Shown here: positions 1-12,589 of the stretch, one piece after another
Position numbering within the stretch: the first letter of the stretch is position 1
Layout of the letters: each line of letters starts with the position of its first letter
Source: Paragonimus westermani
Lineage: Eukaryota > Platyhelminthes > Trematoda > Plagiorchiida > Troglotrematidae
Length of the DNA stretch: 64,000 nt
Direction of reading: 5' to 3'
Assembly (NCBI GenBank): GCA_008508345.1
Contig: QNGE01002995.1
Span: forward strand, 32,839-96,838
Program-made: the position numbers and the translations under genes
The notes under the pieces: generated by a model
What the model was told of the DNA's origin: nothing
Database searches by the model: none
The model's input: the letters and a program-made list of their open reading frames with translations, nothing else

Positions 1-2709
1 ACCAAGTCTCTTTATTGTTATTCTGACAATTGACCTGTTGGCCAGTTGTTAAGTCATGTGCCATGATACATGTTCGCTTTTCTCGATAGTACAAAAAATA
101 TACACGAGTTAAATTACCAAAATGTTCTGTCACTGTTCACATATTTTCTTTCACGAGGCAATCCACTTTTGTATCCACGTGATCGTATTAGATAATTCCA
201 GGGTGAAAGCTTTAAACAACAAGGTAGTGTTACTGACTCTTTCGCGTTGAAGTGTTTGTAAGAGTTAGAAGCTAACCATGTAGGTATGTAGCTCCATGAG
301 TGATAAGTGAACAATACCTTAATACTAACTGAAAATAATAAACACACTGATCCGGTGGCAACTACGTCGAAGTATTTTAATTCTAGTTTTTCAGTGACAG
401 TTGAACCAGAAGAAAATCCTAGTTTGTTGTTTTTGCATATTCTGCTAACATGTTCGGCGACGGAAAAAACTTGGAGCTGGGTTTATTGTAAACTTTTTTG
501 GACAAGATTATTTAAGCTTCGTGTTCTCCACATGAAGCACTTACGAAATAGTCTTGATAAAGAAGTGTTTCATCAAGTTTGAGCTTATTTGTACCCAAGA
601 CGAGACTAACAAAGACAGAAGACTTCTCATCACTAGCTCGTCTTCAAACAATTACCCCCAAAGCCGTCAGTAAAACACACGCAAAAACAATAAAGCGATA
701 AGTGTAGGTTACAAGCATTCCAAAGTATACCGAAGTATTTTCTAATGTGCCAAGTGTGATAAGTTACTATAGTTTGTAATTGGGCGAGTGGTTACATTAG
801 GTGAGACCAATAGGTTGCTCCAGATATCAATAGTTATGTGTAATCCTACGTCCGCTGCTGACAGTTTATAGTTTTACATAGGTTCCGAGGCAAAATTGCC
901 TACAATAAACTGATAAATTCAACCCTAAAAAAGTACCTTAGTCCAGAGGAGGCTGGTAAACATTACATCTCAGCCAACCTTGAGATTCGGTAAGTACCCT
1001 CGTGGTTTCTTCAACTTCCAGATATTAATTAGGGGATTTAGGCTGAGTGAATTTTAAATTTTCACTCAAAGTAATCAGGCACGGTGGACATTAGTATCTG
1101 TTCAAATTTACAGAAGTATTGACGATTTCAACCCACGCGGCACCTAAGCATCTCTCAGTCAGAATCTAAAGGCCCCTTGGTATTAAAGATCGTTCGGACA
1201 TTTTCAACTGTTATATGAAGTTTGTAATATCACACTTTGTTCACTCAGTTAGAGGATGATGGATGAACATTTCTTCTCAACTGTTTGCTCCCACACTAGA
1301 GTCGAAGTGTGCATTTTGACCCACAAAACGGAATCGTATTTTACAGAGCACCATGTGATTTCAGAATATGAAGGACGCATCGACTGCATTCATACATGGA
1401 TCCAAATCCACGTTTGTTTTTTTTTGAGTGAATAAGTTACAAACTAAGGAGTCACTGACTTCAAACTGATGGATGCTCACCCTCAAATCAATGTCTTCTA
1501 TCTTGATTAGGTTCTCCCATATTTGAGATGAGTGACAAACCGACAGGCAATTTGAATGGAGCCAGGGTTCCTATCCACTTGACCTTTGATTCTGGCATCT
1601 TTTGGACATGCGTCAAAATTTCTGGGATTGGTGCTACATAACAACACGATGAAACATCTCATTAGACATGTTTTGTCCTGGTGACAAGATGTAATTTACA
1701 ACCTCTGAACAAAGGTTTCTTGCTTGATTATCCCATAAGCTGCTTGTTTGTCTTGTTTTTGCACGGAGCTGACCAAATAACGTGAAAATGCCAAAAACCC
1801 ACAACAATTCTTCCCCCTTTCTAATGGAATAGATCGAAGGAGTCCAGTGTTTTGAAGTCGATGTGTTCGCCAACCTCCTTAGGCAAACCTCTCGATGCAA
1901 TGTGAAGGAAAGACTTCAGGAGATGTGTACATAGTTATGAATAAGTGCTAATACATAAGTGTATCAAGAAACTTTATCGTGTCAGCTGAATGGCTACAGG
2001 TCGACAAAAGTTAGCCAAGGACATGGAAAGCCACAAATTAGAAAAGAGTAACTCGTTTGGATTTAACTTCAGATGACCATCCTGGTAAGAGGTATGGAGA
2101 TTGGCATTCATCGAGCCCCATTAAAATATGTTACAAAACCAGTGAACACTAATGATGTCATCACATATTTAAATAAAACGGGACAATTGAAAAGAGTGAC
2201 TGCATAAGCAAGTGAATATTATATCACCTGCAATTATGCAGTTTAACCGACACATGGATGATGATGCTGTATCATAAATATCGACTGGAACTGGGCTTTA
2301 TCTGGTGAATTTGACAAGGTGGACATTTTTGTCTATTGGCATCTGGAAGATAATATTTTTGTTCAGAGGGCGCACATGGTGAAAGAGAGAGCCTAATCTA
2401 GCTTGTTTTAAAATCCACCATAGTGTGACAGTGCGAGATGAGCTGAAGCTGTATGGGTGAATACAACAATAAATAAAAAATATCGTTAAAAACGCCAATG
2501 TAAATATCAATATCAGTTACTTCAGTCTGCGTAGCATCACTGTTTGTAGCAGACGTTAACACGAGTACACTTACAGCTCTGTCCCATGTAACATCAATGT
2601 ATTCACCTGCCAGTCTAATTTTCAGTCACATTTATTGATGAGTATATGTTGTTCTTGCTTTACTGTTGAAAATCATTTTGTATTTCGACTTTCTTCTTTT
2701 GTGTTTTAG
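1..2709. other. Intronic or upstream DNA, no gene seen
   Basis: I see no exon, RNA gene or recognisable repeat here. The open frames are short, AT-rich and lack flanking splice signals. If gene A begins upstream, this stretch is the intron before its first visible exon. The stretch ends in a good acceptor, gtgttttag, at 2701-2709. Confidence 0.5.
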
Positions 2710-3246
2710 GTTAAGTGTTCTGACTGGCTGTTCAGTTGTCTTGCTCCAGATGGGTTTATGGACCCAAGCGAAATGTGCGACACGCGACGTGGAGGACTAC
2801 CGATTGTTCCTCCAGGTGTTCGAATCATTCTCACCTGCTCTCCCACAACTGCGGTTTGCCAACGATTGTCACGTAGCCCAATTGTGCGCGTGGTAAATTA
2901 CCCAGTAGGCAAAAAATTCATTACTAAAAAAGCTCTCTCATCTCGGACCGCTCTGTTTGCTGACGACCTCCTTAACCTCAGTCACCAGGATGAGCACCGA
3001 ATTGCCCAACCACCAGAATTGGTCATGCTGTTGCCTGATTTATCAGATCTGCCGGTGGTCTCCCAGCCACAGCAAGCTGCGATGCCTTTCCAGCACTTCC
3101 TAGAATCTGATCCAGAAGGATTGCAGCAAGCAACAGCACTGGTTCGAGCTCGAATCACGGATCCCGTTGCCCTGCGAGCATATGAACAATGGCCTCTAAG
3201 ACACTTACCGTTGGCGCAAGTGGGCAATGTTCTTGCATCAATTCAA
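2710..3246 (+). CDS. Gene A, first visible exon: NACHT/STAND-like ATPase segment
   Basis: This 179-codon block opens directly after the acceptor gtgttttag and stays open to a TAA three bases past a possible donor, CAA|GTTTAA. Near its start it reads LPIVPPGVRIILTCSP. That resembles the strand after Walker B in NACHT/STAND ATPases, where a 'LPPgVriilT' phrase is common. Further on, PPELVMLLPDLSDLP fits the helical part that follows. The P-loop and Walker B are not present, so they should lie on exons upstream of the window. Codon phase is 0 at both ends, matching the next exon at 6046. The donor is unusual (GTTTAA), and the same hexamer is used at the end of the next exon. An alternative is that TAA at 3250-3252 is a real stop, since an AATAAA lies near 3398. 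The winged-helix-like sequence downstream argues for splicing onward. Confidence 0.5.
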
Positions 3247-6045
3247 GTTTAAATGAAAATTATAACAGCAACAGTGATGCTGGTTTTGGGAATTTGTTTT
3301 GATGTTAGCAAAAACGTTAATTTTTCTCTTGAAAACCATGCAACGTATAACAGAGAGACAAGATATTTTGAGAAGGGTTCACTTGAAGCCGTTGATTAAT
3401 AAAACACATTTTCGGTTAAATATTGCCCGTAGGACATTCACTGGCATGCATGAGGAGCTTGACATAAGTTTGGTTCACTGTTCAGTCTGTCACTCACGAG
3501 TACCGAGAATTGAGCCACGTAACGCCAATATGTCAACAGTATGCAAGTGATGGTTACACAGTCAGTTTCACACTAAACATGGCTATTGTAATGACTGAGA
3601 ACTCAGACAGTTCAGTCGCGGTTGAAAATCCCAACTTGGTTTGGGTTAATAGATTGTTTGTTTTCTCCAGATCAACATTCTGAATACTTTTCTAATGATT
3701 AGAATGCTAATTTCGGAAGCTGATTACTAGAGTTAACAAGTACTTCTACACATTGGAACAAAAAACGTGCGTGTATCGTTTGCCTAAACACCCAGCTGTC
3801 ATTGGAAAGTGGCATGTAACCTTTGCCGGCTCTGCTAACCCCCTACCTGGTAAACAGCCATTATGGTCAAAAATGTACTTGCAAATGTGCTTTTTACTCT
3901 GCAAGATTTTATGCTTTGTCTCGACGAAACAGTTCGTTGTTGAGTTGATCGATCGCCTATCACTCGAAACGCGTGTGGTCAAGGTCAGTCAAGAACTAGC
4001 ATGGCTACCATGGCAGGTTTGAATAAGTGTTCCAACGAACCACAATTTATGTACACAATGCCAAGGAACTAACTGAAGGCGCGAGCTGCTTGCACGTTTC
4101 CCGCAGGCAGCTTAATCCTTCAGGTTTCCGCATTCCAAAGGTGAATAATGTTACACAACCTTCTGGATGAAGAAAACGATCCGTACTAGAAGGGGTTAAT
4201 TACAGCAGATTCCAAATTTAGACTGATTTGTAAACTCACGATTTGAGATGAACACATTGTTCTCGGGAAACTTAGAGCTGTGTTGAAATAGGGTTGGACC
4301 GTACTTCGATTTTAATGACGCTGGTTGCTCAACATAGGCCAACTTGTTATTAGATAAGGTTTGGGGGTTTAGTTCGGTAAAACTGAACAACTCCACAGTT
4401 TGATCGTAGCCTGCACATTCAGGCAAGTCGTTTGGCCGGCCCAATTCGAAAACCGTTACTAGACCAGATTACCGCCCGTAGTAAATCTAACCAACAATAC
4501 ACAACCCCGTTCGGACAAGAATTTACCCCCCCGGCTCTAGGGATTATTAGTCGAGCGTGATAACCATAACACCAGTGATCTCACGATAGACATACTGGAG
4601 TAATCATTTCGTGAGTGTATGCAGGAAAGTTGCCCTAGTAGTATCGTGTTCAAAGTGGTCCGTTGGGTAAATGAAATACTTGACTTCTTTACGTCTTCCA
4701 TCAGCGATATCAGTTTACCGTTATATCCCATTTACTCACTACAGACTGCTAATATTTCAGTAGTTTAGAAGCGGAATATCTTGATTTAACCACTAGATAG
4801 TAGCTTGTTGTTCTAAGTTTCCTTTTGACTTGGTGTACTGCGGAACTAGACCATTTAAGAGTCTGTTTCTTCTTCTCGGCTAAGCCACGGTAGCACCGGT
4901 CAAGACTTGTCTGTTTTGCCTAACGATCGGAAAGCAGGCAACAACCCGTGTAGTTATTTGGAAACACTCTCTAGCTTGGTAGTGTGTCGGAATCATTGGT
5001 GAGCCTGTAAGTACTAGATTGTTGATTTTTCATCCTTTTCTATTCGCTGTTCTGTTCTAGTCTGTGCATTCCTATCTGTTTAGTACCCTTCTATCTTGTT
5101 GGCCATAGTGCCCAAGGGCACAGTTAAGAGCTAAAAACTATGGCGATGTTTTATTTTGTTATCCAGCACAGAACAATCCCGTCTTATAAGGTTCGAATAG
5201 GCAAGACGCACAAGTGGACGTATCTTAACCTATTACCTGGATTGTCCGAATGTAACTCGGTGAATAGATATTTGAACATGACTTTTATATAATAATTATG
5301 AAAGCATTTACGCCCTAAAGCCACAACTTAAAATAATACTCGGGGACCAGTCATGTTGAGGTCCCTCAAAAGTGTGTTTTTCATTTTGTAGACCAAGTAG
5401 AGGAAAGTTTTCAGATAAGGTCTGCTGAACGTGTCTACAAGTCTCAATCATCGATCACAGAAGATCTAGGGTTGACACTGAATATTACTTGACACAGACA
5501 AGAAAGACTTTAGATTGATGACTGAAGAGACGACCAGGATGGATTTGCTTCATACGATCCTCATTCATAAAATCAAGCAATCAACCGCAATAATTTTACA
5601 TAACACAAACAAATTACCAAGTGGAAACAGCTTCCCTGTGACTACTGCTGCCACGCCCCATTTCTTACCAGAAAGTATGGACTTTCTAACCAAGCGGCAT
5701 CATTCATGTTACTGGGCAAGATTGGCTGTCATGTCCTCTAGCGTCATCAGTTAGAGACTACGTGAACCAAGGAAGTTCTACCCAGAAAAACAAACCAAGA
5801 TCCACGGTTCCAGACTTACTTATGGTTGCATTCGTTGCTTCTTGACAGCAGTTGATCACCTCTCATCGGAAATAATTCACACATGACTTCCAGCTGTGAG
5901 GCTTTACTGCTTTGTAAACACAACGATCTGGCTGAAACCGCCACTTATTATTGTCGCTTTTTAAAAGCCATTAGGACGAGGCTCTAATTGGTTACAGTGT
6001 AATGAAAATGTTCCTTGTTCATTTGTCTCCTGTACTTTCTAACAG
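3247..6045. other. Putative gene A intron
   Basis: I see no exon or recognisable repeat between the two coding blocks. It ends in a good acceptor, tactttctaacag, at about 6033-6045. Confidence 0.4.
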
Positions 6046-6391
6046 AAAATGCTCGCCCACGAACTACACTCAACTTCGTTCGGGTTTAACACAACTAGCA
6101 GCCAGAAGGAGTTTCAAGCGTGGGATAACTATCGAGAACAGTTGGTCACCACGCAATCACTCAGACAGCTCATGCTCTGTATTCTTCAACAGTGGTCTAT
6201 AGAAATGGAGACCGATCTAATTTCCATGGAATACATGCAGCACAACCCGGGTCGATCACAATCGCTACACAGACGAAAACTGTGTTCATTGTCTCTTCAG
6301 CACAGCAAGGAAAGAGAGGATGTTATCAGCAGCACAGCTAACGTTTCAAATCGTCCATCAAAGAAGGCCCTTCTGAAAAACCTGCTGAAAG
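6046..6391 (+). CDS. Gene A, exon 2: helical linker of the STAND module
   Basis: The block follows the acceptor tactttctaacag and is open for 115 codons plus one base. Incoming phase 0 fits the exon ending at 3246. The outgoing single G fits the exon at 6847. The protein is mostly helical (WDNYREQLVTTQSLRQLMLC, then many Arg/Lys/Ser) and ends KKALLKNLLK. In NACHT-type proteins, comparable helices sit between the ATPase core and the winged helix, but the family call rests on neighbours rather than on a motif in this exon. The donor is again the uncommon AAAG|GTTTAA. Confidence 0.5.
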
Positions 6392-6846
6392 GTTTAATGA
6401 CAGTTTCACAGTATTCGACCATTTTTTTTCTTTTCGTTTGCTTTAAGGCAAGAGCATATTGCGTAACGTCATTGTGAAGATTGGCAAGAGAGAAAATTGG
6501 GGGGGGGCGGTGCTTTTCGAGTCGAATGGTTTAGAATAATGTTCAGATTTCCAGCTCACATAATGAGGGGTTTCCGTTTGAGAAATATTTCATATACCTA
6601 AATGAAGAGCATTACTGGAAAACAGCTCAGTGTGGAAGTAAACTACGGAGGTTGTTCCGACAAATAAGGCTACACTAGCACGCTGATAGGCTAAGTGAAT
6701 GTTGTATGAGGTTACTCACAAATCTGCAACAGAGTGATTTATCGACGATGCGTGAATGAGAAATTAATTCCACTTTCCGATAAACGTTCACTTGATCCTG
6801 GTAGCACATGTCACTAAGTACCACATTTTACACTACATGATTCCAG

Positions 6847-7218
6847 ACTGGACCGTTAGTTGGGTTGGCCTCGTTCTGCACTGTTGTCTCACTGCCAGCC
6901 ATTTTACTTGGACCGTGGAGGAAATAAAACACAACTACAAGACAACTGGACTTCGACATGGATTCCGAGTGGACGGAATTTTGAAACTGATCGGAAGTTT
7001 GCGTTCCAGTGAGCTCGAACTCAGTAGATGTTCGACCAAGACGGTACGGTTTGGAATCGAATGTGAGCTACTACCCTATCTGTTACTTCGACTGTTGCAT
7101 CGAGCAGGGGCTTTCACACGGACCACCGGTGGGGCTATTCTCTGTCAGACAGACACGGATGGTTACATTGCATTCGGACACGAAATTGTCGAATCTGTTC
7201 TGTATCAGGTTCTTGCAA
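6847..7218 (+). CDS. Gene A, exon 3: winged-helix-like segment
   Basis: The exon runs from the acceptor tacatgattccag to a strong donor, GCAA|GTAAGT. It has 372 bases with one base carried in and one out. The protein begins DWTVSWVGLVLHCCLTASHF, continues with a helix-rich stretch (ELLPYLLLRLLHRAG) and ends DGYIAFGHEIVESVLYQVL. A hydrophobic helix, an acidic turn and then a late 'f.H..v.e.v' phrase is the pattern of the winged helix that follows NACHT and other STAND domains. Its place after the VPPGVRIILT exon supports this. I infer a STAND-type regulator or scaffold but cannot tell which subfamily. Confidence 0.55.
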
Positions 7219-9509
7219 GTAAGTTTTCAGTAATTTCTCCAGGTGGTCACACATTTTGAGACCAAGTGATAATGATACTTTAAATTCGATTAAAAACGAG
7301 TTCTTACCCTACATCTCCCTTTTCGTTTAGTCAGAATAATCAGGAAAAATCTAGACCGCGATAATTTGGAAAAAAATCTGCTTACTGAACGAAGTTTAAG
7401 CATAATGATTGAGACCAAATGAACCTGAACTGGGTTATTTTTGCGATTTATATATTGAAAACCATCCTGCTAAAAACAATCACCTGTGTTTGAACCTTTA
7501 AAAAGAAGCGCAAAAGTTGATCCGCAAAAGTTCAGCGTATTTGCCCATGTATTCTTCTTAGGGAACTTTCGGTCAATTCTCCCAGAAAATTGATCAGTCT
7601 AAATAAGAGTGGTAGGATGAGTATGGCCGTTTGTGTCTGGAGTGATTAGCTAACCTTGTAACCGAAGCGAAAGTATTGTCAAATATATGTAACGTACGGT
7701 TGAACAATGAAGCTTACCAATATCAGCTAGTTACGGGCGAAAAAACTGTGAAATTTAAAATGGTCGTTGATGAGTGCCTTTTCTAAAGGTGTTATTGGGA
7801 AATAGTATTTTGAAACACTCACGAATATTCGACAATTTTAGCCGGTCTGCTATTTTTCCTCATTGCGAGTAAATGTACTCAATTTTCAACACTTTTATGC
7901 TGACCTGCCGGTAAGGGCACACGGGAGTAAGTTCACTGACAAACTTCGTGTTCTCACTCGGTTAGACGGCTAGGCATGAACACAAAACATCCGCCACAAA
8001 CAGTATCAGATGGATGCTAAATACCACATGCTGGTTATGTATGCCTTCAAAAATTTACCCGGACTTGTGTGCTTGTGTATGTGGTTTGCTGATGTAAAAG
8101 AAGTTTGCAATTACGTAACGCTGAATATAAAAGTAGTACATTTGAATTACTACGAGCTTTGTTGATTGTTCCAATTGCCCCGCCGTTAACATCAGAGGAA
8201 TCCAGCACATTCAGGAAGACGGCGAAAAGGTAAAACTCGCAAAGCACTACTTTATTTATTCTGGTAGATCGCATGCGATTGTTTGACCCACACTTGGAAA
8301 CATGAACTGCCATTAAACACAACGCATACTTTACCGTTTAAACAAACCAAAATCGGTCTCCTGATTAATAAACTGTAATGGTAAGCTGTGGTCAAAGTCT
8401 ACGGTTTGAGATACACAAGGCCACAGAAAATTGGGCGAGCTACCACTGAAACAAATCGGCTCAACGGGCAAGAAACTACTGTCAAAACTCTACCGTAAGA
8501 AATATGTGAAATTAATTCATCTTGCATCGATATCTTTTTCTCGTACAGCAATGTTTGACAGAGGTTGATGATTGCAACTTCCGCGATTGCGAACATGTTC
8601 GAGTGTTGCATATTTCAACAATCAAATGGCCTACTTTGCTGCGAAATTTACAATCGAACATGATGGCTTCCTTCCTTGATACGTTACTGTCAGCGTTTGT
8701 TGACTCATCCATTACAACAGTTCTTCGAGCATATGTTCCTTTGAGCATTCTTAAAAATTTTCTGCTCTGCCACCAAAATACACCTTAGTGCAACCGAAAG
8801 TGGGCCGGAAAATTAAGTGAAGGCCACTCAAGTCTAATTAATAACAGCCGGAAAAATGAAGCACATTTGTTCGAGTAGAGAAAAGCATTCACACATTTCA
8901 ACAGGCGAGTTCAAGAGGATTTAATTCTTTGGATCTGTTTGGAGTGGGGTTCTACGTTTTTCGCTGTTTCTGCGTACAGCCGTCAACCAGTGAGAGGCTT
9001 CCAGTCAATTCAACCGTTTTTTGTTTAACTATCTAATCCTACGGAATAAACAGCATTTGAATGTTATATGTGCTTGCAAGAAGTCTGAAGACAGCGTCGA
9101 ATACATCTTGTAGTTTGACGCACAACACATTGTAGTGCGAGATCCTGATAATGTTAGGAAGAAAGGACTTGTTCATAAATAACTGACGGCTGAAGTGGCG
9201 AACAGCTAAGAAAAGTGCAAAGTTGATTGTGGAGAATGTAATCAACAAAACTTAACCTTTTCTGATCGTTTTCTCCGTAGACGATGATGCAATCAATCAT
9301 CTGGGCATAGTTGGGTTGTTGTTTGTTGAGAAAATATAACTATCATCACTAATAAGTGTTAGGAAATTTTGGATGAGATAACTTGAAAATGACTAGAGTT
9401 GATCAAGGATTTCAATTTCATATCTACGTCTCAGATATTCGTTTTCGAATAAAACCACTATGCTCAAATTTCCCTGTTGTTGGAAGTCATCAGTAATGCA
9501 CATTTTTAC

Positions 9510-9575
9510 CACAGCCGGGTATTAACCTCCGATCACACTTTTATATGGCAATCGTGTTGACCACTGTGCCATTGA
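9510..9575 (-). repeat. tRNA-derived SINE remnant
   Basis: Read on the minus strand, there is an A-box-like GGCACAGTGGTCAACACGAT. About 35 bases later comes a B-box-like GGAGGTTAATACCCGGC (compare GGTTCGAATCC). This is the internal RNA polymerase III promoter layout of a tRNA-like head. It cannot fold as an intact tRNA, so I read it as a SINE head or decayed tRNA copy. Similar 'GGC(A/G)C(A/T)GTGGTCA' heads occur at about 12050-12085 (minus) and 61520-61560 (plus), with weaker B boxes. Confidence 0.35.
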
Positions 9576-10361
9576 CTTCAAAGTGGACACGACCAAATTG
9601 TTGTATACACAAGGTCAACTTACACGCCATTTCCTGCAAGAGTCTGAAATTTGAACAAGGCTGTTGAGAATGAGAACTGTGCTCGCAACTTAGGCTAAAA
9701 CCATTTTGTTGCCCAATCCAAATCACTACGCCCATAGGGGGTTTGTGCAACCAATGAGTTCCCCGTCGTGGAACTGGTAGCTCAAGACTGTGGATGTGTA
9801 ACTGTTCAACAATCTCTTTTAACATATGTGATCACGTTCAAGCATTGAGACAAACTTCCTATTGGCAAAGGTCGTGGCTCAGGAAGTTAGACAGATGTAC
9901 TGGAAAATAAAAGGACATGGTATTGATGACTACTGAGGAAGGTGCGAGGTTAACACTAGCCTTTTTTAGCACAGGGGAACTTTTACATATGACAACCAAA
10001 GCGTCAGAAATTTGGAAGGTGTATTTCCTGATGCTGGGCGAAATCACAGTGAAGGCATGAAAATATTTGGCTGTGTGCTGTTTTCATTATGTTCTTTACT
10101 GAGAGCGATTTTGGTTGATATCTAGGGGGCTGAGAACGCAGCTGGAAACAGCAGGCATGTGCATAGAGATCGACGGACAAGATCACATGGTCGGAGTTTA
10201 TTAGATATCTTAGTAATGTTCATCTAGGGAAGGAATTATTTTTAGTTGTCAAAATTATCTTTGTTTAAGCCACCAACTTCAGGTTTACTTCACATGGTGA
10301 TTGAGAGATTTACGTTCTGACACCAAGAAGCTTATAATTCTCAAAATATCTCTCTAAGTAC

Positions 10362-10379
10362 ATATATATATATATATAT
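10362..10379. repeat. TA dinucleotide microsatellite
   Basis: Uninterrupted AT/TA repeat of about nine units inside a gene A intron. Confidence 0.85.
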
Positions 10380-11067
10380 CTAAGTGTATCTCTAAAACAT
10401 ACCTCTTTGATCAACATGAACGATTCATCTCGTATACGTACTGTATTGTGTATGAAAATTGGACGGATTAAAGTTCACAAAAATATCATTAGACAAATAA
10501 ACCGCAATGCACTGGAAGCTCAAACCCCATGCTGGACCACTGGGACAACATCTCGTCTTATTGCACCGGGGTAGTCGAACAGTTAAACGTGAAACCAGGA
10601 CCTCACTTATGTCCTTAAGAAGCACGCTCAACAAGACTAGGTCCCATCAGAAACAAGTGGAACCGCTTCAGTAGCAAGGCAAATAGTTAAGGTTTTCATT
10701 TGTTCACAAAAGTTTCAGTAGTCCTGAAAACAATTTAGAACGCGGTCTTATAACACACGTTAACCAGTTCGTCAAAATTAACGCTAAGCAAGTCTGACGT
10801 AACGGGGACGATGCAGCAACATATACGGTTAAAACCATTATTGACTCCATTAATAAAACCAGTCCAAATAGGTCCTCACGAACACATGTATGTGAGTAGA
10901 TGTATGTAATGTTGTGGGACAACCGCGTGAACAAAAACAGAAAACAAGTTTTCTCCATTGCTTTTGTGATTTTGTTATAGCGGGGTGGTGAACTACCATG
11001 TATTCTCACCATTATAGTCCCTTCTTCAATATGGTCATTAGGTTCGTTTTCCTTCCTCATTCCTTAG

Positions 11068-11725
11068 GAGATAGTGAGGCTACAGGTGTTCACCTGCCTT
11101 TGGAAAGCTGTGTGATAAAACTGATTGGTGAATTACAGAATTACAATCCAGTGGTCCTTCGAAAATTAGGAGGGAACAAAACAAAATCGACATCCAGGTC
11201 GTCTCCACTCATTGATGATGACACAATAATTCCTGGGAGGGCACGTGTCACCTTCAAACAAGTTGGTTCAAGATTTCATGCACTTGTATCCGTGTCCAAT
11301 CCGAGGCTTAATCTGAACAGTGCACTTTCATCAAACTCAAGAAATAATCGTTTGTCAGCTCGCATTGAAAACAACTTGATACAATGTTTATTGGATAAAT
11401 CAGATGGTGATGCGTACAAACATTCAACTGCCATGAACTCGAGCCAGTGCAGTATACTGCTGACCGAGGCCCAGTCTAGCCCAGTCACACTTAGGGAAAG
11501 AATGTTGGACTGGATTAGCGATCCGGATAAAAGAGCTCATACACGGCACTCTCTCCTTCTAACGACAACAGCAAACCTAGTGAATTACAGATTGGGTACT
11601 ACTCATAACAGCGCGTTCGCCTTCAAAATGGTTTCCTACCAGGTATCGAAACTGGCTTTGTTCCCGGACCCGGTAAATCTGGAACGTGCACTTCTACAGC
11701 TGGATTCTCTAGTGACCGATCCAAG
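11068..11725 (+). CDS. Gene A, exon 4: large central exon
   Basis: The exon is 658 bases, from the acceptor ttccttcctcattccttag to the donor CCAAG|GTAAGA. The incoming phase completes an Arg with the A left by exon 3. The protein is a mix of polar loops rich in Ser and Asn (SALSSNSRNNRLSARIENN) and helical stretches such as LRERMLDWISDPDKRAHTRH and VSYQVSKLALFPDPVNLERA. In STAND proteins the region after the winged helix is a helical solenoid; this sequence would fit that but has no diagnostic motif. It is the longest clear exon of gene A and the best place to start a database search. Confidence 0.65.
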
Positions 11726-12512
11726 GTAAGATAAACCTTATTGTTTTACTAACTGGTAATATACAAAATTCCTTAGCACAAAGAAGGATTATAATTCTAG
11801 GCGACTGCCTGCGCTCATTCGACTCAGTGACCATATACAACACTGCATGTATGAAAGGAAATCTGTAAACTAACTATAGAGTATTAATTCGAGTACATCT
11901 TGCGGTTTATTATAGCTTACTACTTCTGGTGGGCAGGTAGCCAGACAATTTTGAAAAGAAATACTAAATTCAAAGTGTCCTCTTACCATGGTCCGTCAAC
12001 GATGCATATTTCAGATAGGCCCTAAATTAAGGCTGCAGCCTATAATGTCACGAGTCCACTGAGCTGACCACAGCGCCATTAACTAGAAGGTCGGTATGGC
12101 GGACTCTCCACATTTAAACACCTACCCACACTCACCAGTTGTGAGTTGCATTGTGAACAAAATTAGTCTAATGCTTCATTTGGTGAGTTGGTATCTGTAG
12201 TGCTCATTTGAAATCGGAGGCTACCACCACATATCTAAGCATCGTTCAATTTAGATTGTCAAAGCTTCTGACTTCTCATTGGTAACAGAACAGCATCATA
12301 AAATAGTTAAGAATTAGTTGTCTACCTTAAAGCAGAAGTCGTCACTTAAAATACTATATTTCCGAAGTTTTTATCGGTGTGTCGTGGAATAGTTCAATTG
12401 CTGTTTTCACCAAGAATACTAGTAAGTCTCTGAGGGACTCATGAGAACGCTGCAAATCGGAAAAGTCTTTACTGTATTTGACCTATGTAAAAATACTCAC
12501 ATCCTCCTCCAG

Positions 12513-12589
12513 TCAACGCACGACCAGCAATCAGCCACTTTTGTTAACTGGAAATCTGGACCTGGCCATTCACGGCGTGGAGCGTCTAG
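12513..12589 (+). CDS. Gene A, exon 5 (77 bases)
   Basis: This short exon lies between catcctcctccag and CTAG|GTAAGT, both strong sites. The two bases left by exon 4 plus its first base give Ser, and the frame then reads QRTTSNQPLLLTGNLDLAIH followed by GVERL. Only this frame is open across the whole block. One base is carried out, matching the next acceptor at 13780. Confidence 0.65.

Larger units (their letters stand above)
7219..11067. other. Putative gene A intron
   Basis: A 3.8 kb stretch between phase-compatible exons. It holds a SINE remnant (9510-9575) and a TA microsatellite (10362-10379). An open block at 8535-8788 after a good acceptor is discussed among the rejected items because its phase does not fit. 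The intron ends with tcattccttag at 11067. Confidence 0.45.

Noticed and set aside
307..582. Plus-strand frame of 91 residues near the left edge
   Set aside because: No P-loop or Walker motif expected of an upstream gene A exon, and no flanking splice signals.
8535..8788. Open block after a good acceptor (tatctttttctcgtacag), 84 codons
   Set aside because: Its frame does not accept the base left by exon 3 of gene A, no donor is present, and exon 3 joins perfectly to 11068. It may be an alternative last exon but cannot be supported.
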